DNA from: Bacteroidales bacterium UBA1756
GTDB lineage: Bacteria; Bacteroidota; Bacteroidia; Bacteroidales; WCHB1-69
Direction of reading: 5' to 3'
Length of the DNA: 10,724 bases
NCBI GenBank assembly: GCA_002314795.1
Contig: DCHI01000063.1
Span: forward strand, 259-10,982
Part shown: one piece after another, positions 6,201 through 10,724 of the stretch
How positions within the stretch are numbered: the stretch's first letter is position 1
How the letters are laid out: every line of letters starts with the position of its first letter
Program-made: the position numbers and the translations under genes
The notes under the pieces: model-generated
What the model was told of the DNA's origin: nothing
Databases searched by the model: none
What the model saw: only the letters and a program-made list of their open reading frames with translations

Positions 6201-8952
6201 CTGTATCGTATTTTGTTGAATCTTCTGCATTGGGACAAATCTGATAGATGACAGATTCATCGCGCTTATGCACGTACCAGCAGTCACCTATTCTGAAAGT
6301 CGTGTCCCTCGTCGCATTAAGAATTGAGTATCCCCACAGACGAGGGCCGTTTATACCAGGAGGATAGTCAAAAGTATCCGTTTTCCATACGGTGTCCGCA
6401 TCGCTACATTCCAAGAATTCATCCACTTCGCCATCATAGAAGAAAGTGTCGCAGACATTGTCTGAAAAGACGATGGCGTAGTTCGGCGTACTGCCTGGTG
6501 CAATCGGAACAGTCAGACTATTCGCCGATGAAAAACAAACAGTCCCATCCGTCCTAAGGCAATTGAAGTAGGGTCCGTTCTTTGTCACAAGGTCAGGTCG
6601 CCCGTCGCCATTGATATCGGCAAAATAGTTGGTCGTGGTAGATGTGGTAACAGGAAGAGCACCGGAAACCGAAGCAACTGCAACAGATGCCTGCAAACCA
6701 AAATCGATGTTGTTGCTGGTCTCTAACAAGAAATCAGATATTCCATTGAGAATCTGCTCACCTGCAAAATGGAAATGCCGCTCATCATCCCGAATCTGTT
6801 TCCGATAATAGACATCCCCATTTTTCTTGTACACTTTGTCGGCAAGTCCATCCCCATCCAAATCAATCATAGTCAGCAATCCGTTGCTTTCGGAACGGTT
6901 GTAGTCAAAATTTCCGCCAACGCTACAGGTCGTTCCAGCCACTATTGGATCAAAGCCGATAGCAAAAGTACCGCCCAGACTCCAGCTTCTGCCTTGGGTG
7001 GCTCCGAGTGCTGTAGCGTGGTAAGTTTCCGTCTGAAAGTGGGAGGTTATGCCTGTGCTATCAAGGGATTGCACAATAGTATCTGAAAACATACTGTCTG
7101 CTTCAGGATAGTCGAAATAGTCGAAATCATAGTGCATTATGTTGTACTTCTCATCAGCAATCAGACTGTCGCACTTGCTATGCGTCAGACAGATGCCCTC
7201 GTCGGGACACCATTCGTAAGGCACGTATGGGTGGATCGAATCAGGAACGGCAGTTAGGGTATCCATAATATGGTAGTATGCCGAAGAATCAAATGTATGT
7301 ATCAGCCCACCCCCTCCTCGTATCAATCCTTGTACTCCATCTGCTTGCGATTCTGATTCTGGCTCTTCAAAACGGACAAGGTGTGCCAGTCTCGTTTTAT
7401 AGTTGCTTTCCCTTGTGTTGTCCGTAACAAAGAAAAAAGTGCGGATTTTTGTCGTGTCATAGTAAACCTGCGCATTGCAAAGTACGGCGGCCGTCACCTC
7501 TTTGAATCCGTTGCGACAATTGACAATCTCATCTGTTCTGGAATCAGTTCTATTGAAATAAACATTATACTTGCCCTCAGAATAGGAAGTCCCGTTCCAG
7601 TAGCCCGTGTAATTAATGCGATACAAATAGAGTTGTTTTCCGTCATTTCCTCCATCCCCATAATCGGAGACGACATTATAATAGTATTTCACCATATTCC
7701 CATCAGGGTCAACCGTGGCGCCCAAAGCCCACCGGGCGATGCCATTATCTCCTCCCAGTCTCAAAGACTGATTCGTGCTGCCCCCCGGATAGGCTCCATA
7801 GTAGGAGACTACTCCGTTGCGGTCAAAGACTTCCCACCAGTAGGTTGTTGGATCGTCTCCGTGTCTGACAATACTGTCGTGGGCTTCGCCCGCGCGCGCA
7901 TAAAATTGGACATTGCCATTTTGTCTGGCAGTCTGCCCTGCAAGATTGGTTCGGTGAGGCATCTTGCGCACTGCACCGCCAGCCGTCATCGTCACCAACT
8001 GCTCTCCACCGTAAACATATACTTCACTTTCCCAATTCCTTTCGTACCTCGGCACTCCCCAGCGAGTCTCCACCGTAATGGACGGCACGGAAAGGTCCCA
8101 GCCCACGCCGAGCCATCCGTTTCCACCGCCGCTGTTGTAGGTAAGGGCAAGATTGGGTTGCATTCCTTGCCGGCCGGCAGGAATTTCCAACTGGTAGCTC
8201 ACGTTGGCAGAACCGTTGTTGTTGGCCGTAGGCGCTTGTATGTATTGAAGCCCCTGCACGGGATCGGCCGCCTTGAGTTCCTTGAGACTGGTCGGGGTAA
8301 AGGCCGCTGTTTCCGGCATTTCGGGTGTCTTGATGATGGCATTCACAAAATCCGTGAAGTGATTCACCTTGGAATATACCAGTCCGTTTGCTACACTTAC
8401 GGAATCCTTCTCAATGGAAAGCCAACGTCCATAGCGTACATCGTAGTAGTAGGTAACAATGTCTTCAGGAGAATACCCGACAGGAATCAACGTGGAGTCG
8501 TACGGGAGCACGATGGAGATGTCCTCGTTGAAAACCATTCCGTCGGGCAGCATCCGGTAACCCATCGCGTCGCTGGTTACGTTCACCATTCCCTGGTCAA
8601 GCGGGGGAAGGGTGTGGTCCGTTAGCTCGCAAACCGATAGTTCTTCCGCTTTTCTGCGGCTTCCCTCTTCACCATAGAGTTGTACTTTCCCAACCGTATA
8701 GTGGAAGGCCGGTGTGAGTGGGGCGGGAACCGTGGCATCATTGATGGCATTGACCGTGTCGTTGGAAATAACGGGAACGGATGGGACAACAACTTTACAC
8801 GGAACCGATGTGTTCGCCCGTTTACTGAAATCATATTTGCTTGCATACGAATAGGATTCGCCGGACGACTTGGAAGCGGGCTCGAAAGTGGCAATGCCAA
8901 TAATGATGGCAGCCAATGCCATTGGCAGATAGTACCAGTAAAAGTTCTTCAT
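1..8952 (-). CDS. Giant SpvB/FG-GAP/RHS-repeat protein (TcB-TcC-like shell), 3' end outside window
   Basis: This is a single open frame of 2984 codons starting at the ATG at 8952-8950. An in-frame TAG at 8961-8959 and the hydrophobic N-terminus fix the start. Visible parts by residue: 1-22 signal-like (MKNFYWYYLPMALAAIIIGI); 121-208 a beta domain common in Bacteroidota relatives (GMVNVTSDAMGYRMLPDGM); 225-560 SpvB (YQLEIPAGRQGMQPNLALTY, then GWLGVGWDLSVPSI); 697-787 two FG-GAP motifs; 985-1230 a duplicated beta-sandwich; 1285 YRGWGRFGYN; 1468-1745 four FG-GAP motifs; 1765-1804 TcB-middle-like (NLLKKVTNFSGGYFTMDYE); 2025-2775 YD repeats; 2916-2984 RHS core. In this family SpvB plus RHS forms a hollow cage enclosing the C-terminal effector. 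Here TcB-like and TcC-like parts are fused and carry an export signal. The effector and stop are off the left edge, so cargo and final length are unknown. The gene probably shares a transcript with the upstream T9SS protein. Confidence 0.95.
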   Translation of the reverse strand, partial: MKNFYWYYLPMALAAIIIGIATFEPASKSSGESYSYASKYDFSKRANTSVPCKVVVPSVPVISNDTVNAINDATVPAPLTPAFHYTVGKVQLYGEEGSRRKAEELSVCELTDHTLPPLDQGMVNVTSDAMGYRMLPDGMVFNEDISIVLPYDSTLIPVGYSPEDIVTYYYDVRYGRWLSIEKDSVSVANGLVYSKVNHFTDFVNAIIKTPEMPETAAFTPTSLKELKAADPVQGLQYIQAPTANNNGSANVSYQLEIPAGRQGMQPNLALTYNSGGGNGWLGVGWDLSVPSITVETRWGVPRYERNWESEVYVYGGEQLVTMTAGGAVRKMPHRTNLAGQTARQNGNVQFYARAGEAHDSIVRHGDDPTTYWWEVFDRNGVVSYYGAYPGGSTNQSLRLGGDNGIARWALGATVDPDGNMVKYYYNVVSDYGDGGNDGKQLYLYRINYTGYWNGTSYSEGKYNVYFNRTDSRTDEIVNCRNGFKEVTAAVLCNAQVYYDTTKIRTFFFVTDNTRESNYKTRLAHLVRFEEPESESQADGVQGLIRGGGGLIHTFDSSAYYHIMDTLTAVPDSIHPYVPYEWCPDEGICLTHSKCDSLIADEKYNIMHYDFDYFDYPEADSMFSDTIVQSLDSTGITSHFQTETYHATALGATQGRSWSLGGTFAIGFDPIVAGTTCSVGGNFDYNRSESNGLLTMIDLDGDGLADKVYKKNGDVYYRKQIRDDERHFHFAGEQILNGISDFLLETSNNIDFGLQASVAVASVSGALPVTTSTTTNYFADINGDGRPDLVTKNGPYFNCLRTDGTVCFSSANSLTVPIAPGSTPNYAIVFSDNVCDTFFYDGEVDEFLECSDADTVWKTDTFDYPPGINGPRLWGYSILNATRDTTFRIGDCWYVHKRDESVIYQICPNAEDSTKYDTVKLPLSDWTPWQHIIYDGNNYFNQNVDSIFYIGDVQYRLLNNRTICQTIPIIHSPSCGQESPDPDIDAVRVWIAPMDGTVKVASRIRLLPDASESRQQARYVDGIIYSAQHSHKIAYNANVVNPPTDAAHIQLLSSYSDNIILRGTIDENDTLIHTDTATCNVIKGDMLFFDLYSIENHSFDKVDWLQEIQYVDMQPVQDVYGLDKLTYHSERDFLLTGQSYFIAPKNGEVIISGVIRADSLTAPAQIRILSSDSAINDTINIASGTNFTYTMEGNALIDSGTYIKIVAVPKQSGQYPNWGALTFSPTIRFASIFGVSADTLEYNLPLQYEIDSSQIFSILPDSPCLSNSTCAKTIYDFYHTMFGDVYRGWGRFGYNNNVVRTENRVIDLNRLALPKAMLFPSQIDSIDIDTSRLVEESYLADVFESANLYNPLADSTSWVQVTAYPQYDAYMSYGNVAYFSKKVMANTRMIIMNVSNENGDFPEIVEYQSSIPVSTDGEPVRTIWKRNISSSRTGTSGLCVPISNDQQDQVSLSSSRTRGSNRIISDYMDLNGDRYPDFLTETKRQYTMPWGGIGAQVYSGNFGICETETELSGNNFGASSLTPVRKLGSSPQKANIEYKGSGSVSANLGDGIDETGFAYNDMNGDGLPDQVTAGGNVALNIGYGFTSNESWDNDFFVRTGQSINVGSNFGVGAGTPESDHYSQAFDFAQASISGGCGVTVGTNSANNVLMDMNGDGLPDKVSISNSELCVQYNSGTGFLNSCDMLAHNIINAGNSYTESINLGVTAGFTFGEMFKLTFGVQSVPVSRSFSKDNDQLIDINGDGYPDIVSSYGESSMTVRYNNAGKTNLLKKVTNFSGGYFTMDYELSVPCYEQPQRQWDLTSTEVGADTFEQVYPKSKTTFEYRNPHYCRYERLAYGYDTVITKQHNTQVAGEPVYRHTVQGFYNHDFHKRGRKMNESVYGGDLSNGHLYIEKIYDTQVMDWENGETVGENDCPAMVYTSMEADITRYYEHESTPQIVTMIQRKYDTKHNVIEYINWGDSARNDEYFKAEIRYCHGRTRNQISLVQDITIQDKNGQVLRSRGCAYNENGHPSHIDIKRWNTNEHGASYDMEYDQYGNVVTYTLPENHRNQRMRYRYQYDNVVHTYPVLTTDTFGYQSSATYDYRFGLPLSTTDLNGNSMLYKYDQYGRTTTIVGPNELDNGDDAYTIAMKYYPNFNNAASRRAISYAATEHYDCQHPDDPIRTITISDQWGRVLQTKKDAEIGNSQQFIVSGLVQYDCFGRAISTELPFTNTSHDTVCDLTPYHNGRTTMAYDVLDRQVSTHLPDSSTTSSSFGFMSHDNELYFLTQTTDGNGNTSKVLTGSRQQQIAVYAPMGITTKFSYSPLGELLKSTDPNGFATFYKYDLVGQRISRRHPDAGIDTFTYDPAGNVLSHTTQKLHNADTSIRYVYTFNRLDSIIYPEYPANNVHYVYGEPGAVANRAGRIAFQEDASGYQVFYYGKMGEVVQNVRTFVPSYHTMSDHILNSPSCTMAEPYTFIMNFEYDSWNRVQSITYPDGEVVSYHYNLGGLLKSMDGRKDNQTFSYIQEICYNAYELKSLQHDGNGVITYYGYDVMQRLCSLKRQGFGNSILQDIVYSYDFAGNITKIKNNANSLGNLGGPYEANYTYDSLYRLTAATGNVFANQNTNNFSVAMSYLNNGRIHHKSVNAVGEQGGSAKNISYSSDYTYYTGQPNTLKNFGSESFTWDANGNLLTYKWPVNSTTPTPAPVISNPTTTTAGGRSTTSTGGKTTGKTNTSTKTSTTRGTTNISTDTKAAFQTRYHCWDEENRLQGTKDPSCGTFYQYDASGERTLKLSGQVTTQTVNGVQREQCLLANPVLYTSPYLVATDAGYTKHYFIETERVASKIGGGNLIRVASTINPNADFSTDSLLSSILLTTLPTEVNTKSIKNEKHIQSVGSCLSNKADFTAAPDLLINLYSYDLHYSNQAVSSPQRINFPEGEIYWQHSDHLGSASWITDTVGRPIQHLYYLPYGEDLVDQRASQQYHARYTFTGKEKDEETGYHYFGARLY
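628..2880 (-). repeat. YD/RHS repeat region of the giant protein
   Basis: Residues 2025-2775 contain many YD-type repeats. Examples are EYDQYGNVVTYTLPE (2030), KYDQYGRTTIV (2102), QYDCFGRAIS (2194), AYDVLDRQVS (2230), KYDLVGQRIS (2321), TYDPAGNVLS (2342), EYDSWNRVQSITYPDGEVV (2459), GYDVMQRLCSL (2527), SYDFAGNITKI (2553), TYDSLYRLTAATG (2582), TWDANGNLLTY (2660), CWDEENRLQG (2738) and QYDASGERTLKL (2758). In known structures these repeats spiral into the wall of a cage around the C-terminal effector. Confidence 0.92.
766..930 (-). repeat. Thr/Ser-rich low-complexity linker within the last YD repeats
   Basis: Residues 2675-2729 form a 55-residue segment with 22 Thr and 7 Ser, plus Gly, Lys, Asn and Pro, and no aromatic residue. 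It lies between TWDANGNLLTYKWPV and TRYHCWDEENRLQG, two halves that normally sit close together in RHS proteins. It looks like a flexible, possibly surface-exposed loop. The local DNA is also unusually G+C-rich (60% at 841-900). Confidence 0.85.
3718..4551 (-). repeat. FG-GAP/VCBS motifs 3-6 in the giant protein
   Basis: Four loops follow in series: DLNGDRYPD at residue 1468 (4551-4525), DMNGDGLPD at 1560 (4275-4249), DMNGDGLPD at 1650 (4005-3979) and DINGDGYPD at 1737 (3744-3718). Spacings are 92, 90 and 87 residues. All keep the Asp/Asn positions expected to bind Ca2+, though the first has Arg where Gly is usual. They likely form the second part of a propeller, directly before the TcB-middle-like segment. 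Confidence 0.9.
5488..5985 (-). repeat. Duplicated beta-sandwich units inside the SpvB insertion
   Basis: Residues 990-1004 (IAPMDGTVKVASRIR, 5985-5941) and 1141-1155 (IAPKNGEVIISGVIR, 5532-5488) align without gaps with 7 of 15 residues identical. They are 151 residues apart. Each begins a stretch of alternating hydrophobic residues; the first continues to VIKGDMLFFDLYS (1080-1092). The pattern suggests two tandem beta-sandwich, possibly carbohydrate-binding-like, domains derived by internal duplication. Their ligand is unknown. Confidence 0.6.
6592..6864 (-). repeat. FG-GAP/VCBS motif pair 1-2 in the giant protein
   Basis: Two calcium-binding-type loops of the FG-GAP/VCBS class are encoded here: DLDGDGLAD at residues 697-705 (6864-6838) and DINGDGRPD at residues 779-787 (6618-6592). 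They are 82 residues apart. In SpvB/TcB relatives such loops belong to beta-propeller blades. Four more follow much further downstream in the same protein. Confidence 0.9.
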
Positions 8953-9004
8953 AATGACCTATTTTAATTTGTAAATAGTGTTATATCAAATGATTAAAAT
9001 CATT
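8953..9004. other. 52-bp intergenic spacer with a weak A/T hairpin
   Basis: This spacer separates the stop of the T9SS protein (9007-9005) from the start of the giant gene. It holds a perfect 7-bp inverted repeat AAATGAT/ATCATTT (8988-8994 and 8999-9005) with a TAAA loop, overlapping the stop codon by one base. The stem has one G-C pair and no following U-tract, so it is not a credible strong terminator. I see no good TAnnTTTG box here, and AGG five bases before the ATG at 8952 is at best a weak ribosome binding site. This favours cotranscription. Confidence 0.45.
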
Positions 9005-10612
9005 TTACTGACGGACAATGCGCGTAGAGTATCGCTCAATGTCTGACGATAGTTCAATGAGATATTGCCCTTTTGTTGGAAGCGTGACGCTTGTGATGTG
9101 CGAAAAGGCGCTCCCCCTATTGACGGATTTCACAAGACGTCCGTCCTCTGCATAGACAGCGATTCTGAGCGGCGTACTTTTCTCAAACCTTGCCTCTACA
9201 AAGAACTGTTCTCTGCACGGATTCGGATAGATTAGGTACTCTCCAACGGTTTGTGCGGCATTGTCTGTGCTATCTGTTGAGGCGTCTGCTTCGACGGTAA
9301 AACTGCGTTCGCTGAATGCACCGCACTCGGCGACGGCCAATGTGGCAAAACAGAACCTGTCGATTCCGTTATAATCCGTATCCCAGTACAAGTCATTGAA
9401 AATCAGAACACTGTCTATCGTATCTATTTTAGTGGGCAGATATATTTCACGGTAGAGGTCCGCATATTGTCCGGAGCCGCTTCTGTCAAGCATAAGCACA
9501 TAATTGTTCAAATCGCCTTCCCAGCCGTTAGCGTTCACCTGTATGAAACTTGGAAAGAACGACACGCTGTCTCCTGTCGCACGGACAAGGGCATCTCCGT
9601 AACGAGGCAGTGTCACCCCTTCGTCCAAATACAGGTCGGTAACATAACGAAAGGCGCTGCTGTCTGTTCCGATAACAATGTAGTCACCTTCAGCCAGGTG
9701 CGCAGTATTGAGAGCATTCGTTTCGGCAAGTGAATTGAAACCGACAATCATCTGTTTGTCAGCGAAATAGCTTTGCTTTTGGTAAAGTCCGAAATAATCA
9801 TCGCGGCCAAGACCTGAAATGAAGGCGGCATAGTTTGACATTGAATCGTATGGCCATACGATATCCCCGTATGAATCAATGAAATCGGTTTGAAGCAGAG
9901 TGACACCGTACTTTACGGTGAGATACGTGTTCCACATCGCGACTTCCGTTTCAGAGTATTCCGAACAGGGAATGACAACAAATTCCGCAATCTTGCCGAC
10001 AAAAAAATTGCGGTCGTTCGCCGCCACCACTCCATTGCAGGAGATTGTGTCTTCGGAATCCCGCCAATTAACAGACAGACTGTTGACCATCGCAATGGGA
10101 GTATTGGTTGTGCAATATCTAATTGCTGTATTTTTTCCATAAATGAACTGTGTCGTCAATGCCGGATGATTGTTACTGTCAACATCGAATTTCCACAAAG
10201 GCATATCAACCATCCAAGCAGGAATACTGTCATTGGAACCATTGCTAATACTGTCCGTTACATTTGTTTCCGCTACGCTATCCTGTTGAATCATATAATT
10301 CAAGGCTGCTGTATCTATCTCATATACAATGAATACATTGTATCTTTTCTGTTTAATCTCCAATGATGGTATATGGAATGCTGTTCCATCAGAGAAATAA
10401 AAACTCGGATTGAAATTAAGATAGGAATCCGGATTCATTGCGGTGTCCGAAAGAAATGGAACAACGACCTCATTTCCGGAAATATCACGCCACGACATTG
10501 CGTTATTTTCGCAACTATCGGCTCGCAACCATAGAATCGGGTGCTCTATCTGAGCCCTTACGGAAATAATGAAAACAAATGAAATCAGGATGAAGAAGGA
10601 GGTTTTTTTCAT
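9005..10612 (-). CDS. Exported LamG-like/DUF8202-like protein with T9SS type A sorting domain
   Basis: The protein has 535 residues. Residues 1-20 are a signal peptide (MKKTSFFILISFVFIISVRA, cleavage before Q21). Residues 24-240 resemble a LamG/concanavalin jelly-roll: ILWLRAD and SWRDISGN near the start, and FFVGKIAEFVVIP followed by MWNTYLTVKYGVTL at the end, the usual closing pattern of such domains. Residues 243-395 fit DUF8202 (GDIVWPYDS, FISGLGRDDYFGLYQKQS). Residues 457-535 are a type A T9SS C-terminal domain (YPNP at 462-465, RIAVYAEDGRLVKSV, KGQYLIELSSD, ending RIVRQ). Such domains direct outer-membrane translocation and attachment or release at the cell surface. The start is supported by the signal peptide, and the nearest upstream in-frame stop is at 10639-10637. 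No catalytic motif is visible, so a binding or adhesive role is inferred from the fold. The gene lies 52 bp upstream of the giant RHS gene on the same strand, which suggests cotranscription. Confidence 0.93.
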   Translation of the reverse strand: MKKTSFFILISFVFIISVRAQIEHPILWLRADSCENNAMSWRDISGNEVVVPFLSDTAMNPDSYLNFNPSFYFSDGTAFHIPSLEIKQKRYNVFIVYEIDTAALNYMIQQDSVAETNVTDSISNGSNDSIPAWMVDMPLWKFDVDSNNHPALTTQFIYGKNTAIRYCTTNTPIAMVNSLSVNWRDSEDTISCNGVVAANDRNFFVGKIAEFVVIPCSEYSETEVAMWNTYLTVKYGVTLLQTDFIDSYGDIVWPYDSMSNYAAFISGLGRDDYFGLYQKQSYFADKQMIVGFNSLAETNALNTAHLAEGDYIVIGTDSSAFRYVTDLYLDEGVTLPRYGDALVRATGDSVSFFPSFIQVNANGWEGDLNNYVLMLDRSGSGQYADLYREIYLPTKIDTIDSVLIFNDLYWDTDYNGIDRFCFATLAVAECGAFSERSFTVEADASTDSTDNAAQTVGEYLIYPNPCREQFFVEARFEKSTPLRIAVYAEDGRLVKSVNRGSAFSHITSVTLPTKGQYLIELSSDIERYSTRIVRQ

Positions 10613-10724
10613 AAATAAAATTTTTGCGAGGCAATATTATCTTAATACTTTCAAAAAGTCAAGTTTTTTTTATAAAAAATGGCATATTTTTGATTATTTT
10701 TTTGCAAAAAACTCCAACTTATTG
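10613..10724. other. A/T-rich upstream intergenic region
   Basis: This region is strongly A/T-rich compared with the adjacent genes. Besides the promoter it contains two A/T palindromes: TTTTTTATAAAAAA at 10666-10679 and TTTTTTGCAAAAAA at 10698-10711. They may be A-tract DNA that helps promoter activity (UP-element-like or bent DNA), or just base composition. No end of a neighbouring gene and no convincing terminator is visible before the right edge. Confidence 0.5.
10632..10662 (-). promoter_or_regulatory. Predicted promoter of the two-gene unit
   Basis: Read on the minus strand, TTGACT (10662-10657) is followed after 17 bases by TAATAT (10639-10634). The second box extends to TAATATTG (10639-10632), one base off the Bacteroides -7 consensus TAnnTTTG. 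Counting from TTG, 20 bases separate the two boxes, which fits Bacteroides spacing, so the site matches both the Bacteroides and the classical sigma-70 layouts. Transcription would start about 15 bases before the ATG at 10612, giving a very short leader with no obvious Shine-Dalgarno sequence. This is a motif match only. Confidence 0.6.

Noticed and set aside
7381..8625. Plus-strand ORF of 414 codons
   Set aside because: It is the exact antisense register of the SpvB-coding region, with no ribosome binding site or recognisable domain. The minus strand encodes conserved SpvB motifs.
1..8952. Frameshift or multiple genes within the long minus-strand region
   Set aside because: The start codon, all six FG-GAP loops, the YD repeats and the final core are in one frame, and a codon-by-codon reading of almost the whole frame found no internal stop or loss of family sequence.
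8988..9005. Possible terminator hairpin between the two genes
   Set aside because: The 7-bp stem is almost all A-T with no U-tract after it, too weak for a convincing intrinsic terminator, so it is described only as part of the spacer.
9890..10366. Plus-strand ORF of 158 codons opposite the T9SS protein
   Set aside because: It overlaps the LamG-coding part of a well-supported gene and its sequence has no family features.

Overview
The window comes from a member of the Bacteroidota, most likely the Bacteroidales. The evidence is a C-terminal type IX secretion (T9SS) sorting domain with a YPNP motif, a Bacteroides-type -7 box (TAATATTG), weak ribosome binding sites, A/T-rich gene flanks, and the Bacteroidota version of a giant SpvB/RHS protein. 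T9SS narrows the source to lineages such as Porphyromonadaceae-like or related gut Bacteroidales. The species cannot be named from the sequence.

Almost the whole window is two genes, both on the minus strand. Transcription enters from the right. Positions 10613-10724 are an A/T-rich promoter region. Positions 10612-9005 encode a 535-residue exported protein with a LamG/concanavalin-like jelly-roll domain, a DUF8202-like domain and a T9SS type A sorting domain. After a 52-bp gap, one reading frame runs from 8952 to the left edge. It gives 2984 codons in the window with no in-frame stop and continues beyond it. I read every codon across almost all of this frame and spot-checked the rest, and found no frameshift.

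The giant protein is a fused TcB/TcC-like RHS shell. Its order is: signal-like N-terminus, a conserved N-terminal beta domain, SpvB domain, two FG-GAP motifs, a long insertion with two duplicated beta-sandwich units, four more FG-GAP motifs, a TcB-middle-like segment, many YD/RHS repeats interrupted by a Thr/Ser-rich linker, and the RHS-associated core that normally caps the shell. The variable C-terminal tip, which in this family is the toxin, enzyme or other effector, lies outside the window. Its function therefore cannot be stated.

The likely joint logic is inferred: one promoter drives a surface-anchored LamG protein followed by a large exported RHS protein. The first could display, anchor or recognise a target for the second. 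The numerous plus-strand ORFs are shadows of the giant gene. There is no RNA gene, insertion sequence or CRISPR array that I can support.
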